Assembly: GCA_910589085.1 (NCBI GenBank)
Contig: CAJUSG010000047.1
Location: forward strand, 1-20,429
From: an uncultured Oscillospiraceae bacterium
GTDB lineage: Bacteria; Bacillota; Clostridia; Oscillospirales; Oscillospiraceae
Reading direction: 5' to 3'
DNA length: 20,429 nucleotides
The translations under genes were made by a program, and so were the position numbers. This document shows positions 20,412-20,429 of this stretch, in pieces; position 1 is the stretch's first letter, and each line of letters opens with the position of its first letter. The notes below the pieces were generated by a model. The model ran no database searches. It saw only the letters and a list, made by a program, of their open reading frames with translations, and was not told the origin of the DNA.

Positions 20412-20429
20412 CATACATTTTTACAGAAT

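Noticed and set aside
1..20429. CRISPR array, tRNA or rRNA genes
   Set aside because: No regularly spaced repeats, and no cloverleaf or rRNA-like sequence seen on either strand.

Overview
The window looks like the chromosome of a GC-rich anaerobic Firmicute, most likely a gut Oscillospiraceae-type clostridium (Flavonifractor, Lawsonibacter or Intestinimonas-like). This is inferred from strong AGGAGG ribosome-binding sites, GC-rich coding with AT-rich Gram-positive promoters, the gene families present, and a short intergenic repeat and type I toxin-antitoxin-like RNA of a kind I associate with these clostridia.

Layout. 1-523 (-): 5' part of a MoxR-type AAA+ ATPase. 938-7573 (+): an apparent operon with a metal-dependent TIM-barrel isomerase/epimerase-type protein, a shikimate/quinate dehydrogenase-like enzyme, a complete three-part TRAP transporter (small membrane subunit, large membrane subunit, lipoprotein binding subunit), a DMT-family transporter and a LysR regulator (here LysR-1), closed by a strong terminator. 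7831-9666 (+): a thiamine-diphosphate enzyme with its own promoter. 9667-10840: a small accessory patch with a terminator, a 73-bp palindromic repeat, an orphan antisense-RNA-like gene, and a lower-GC XRE regulator/membrane-protein cassette carrying the stub of a second membrane-protein copy. 10850-11464 (-): metallo-beta-lactamase-fold hydrolase. 11702-15231: CoA-acylating aldehyde dehydrogenase (-), divergent LysR-2 (+), HMG-CoA lyase-family enzyme (-). 15469-17652: GH1 beta-glucosidase (+) convergent with an AraC regulator (-). 17820-18190: two small divergent genes separated by a 26-bp inverted repeat. 18245-20429: mobile-element debris, namely a chimeric ORF joining a P-loop ATPase N-terminus to the C-terminal two-thirds of a serine recombinase, a fragment of an unknown element protein, a 58-nt hairpin, and the C-terminal stub of a tyrosine integrase.

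How the genes work together. The best candidate for an undescribed system is the metabolic set. The isomerase/TRAP operon, the ThDP enzyme, the aldehyde dehydrogenase and the lyase each have a promoter of the same design: a LysR-type T-N11-A box centred exactly 28 bp upstream of a TTGGAC-like -35 element. This holds although the genes lie on both strands and are split by unrelated accessory genes. I infer a single catabolic regulon: TRAP import of an organic acid, oxidation and isomerisation, ThDP-dependent C-C cleavage to an aldehyde, conversion to an acyl-CoA, and lyase cleavage to acetyl-CoA plus an oxo-acid or ketone. The substrate cannot be read from the sequence; a quinate/shikimate-like or branched hydroxy-acid is only a guess.
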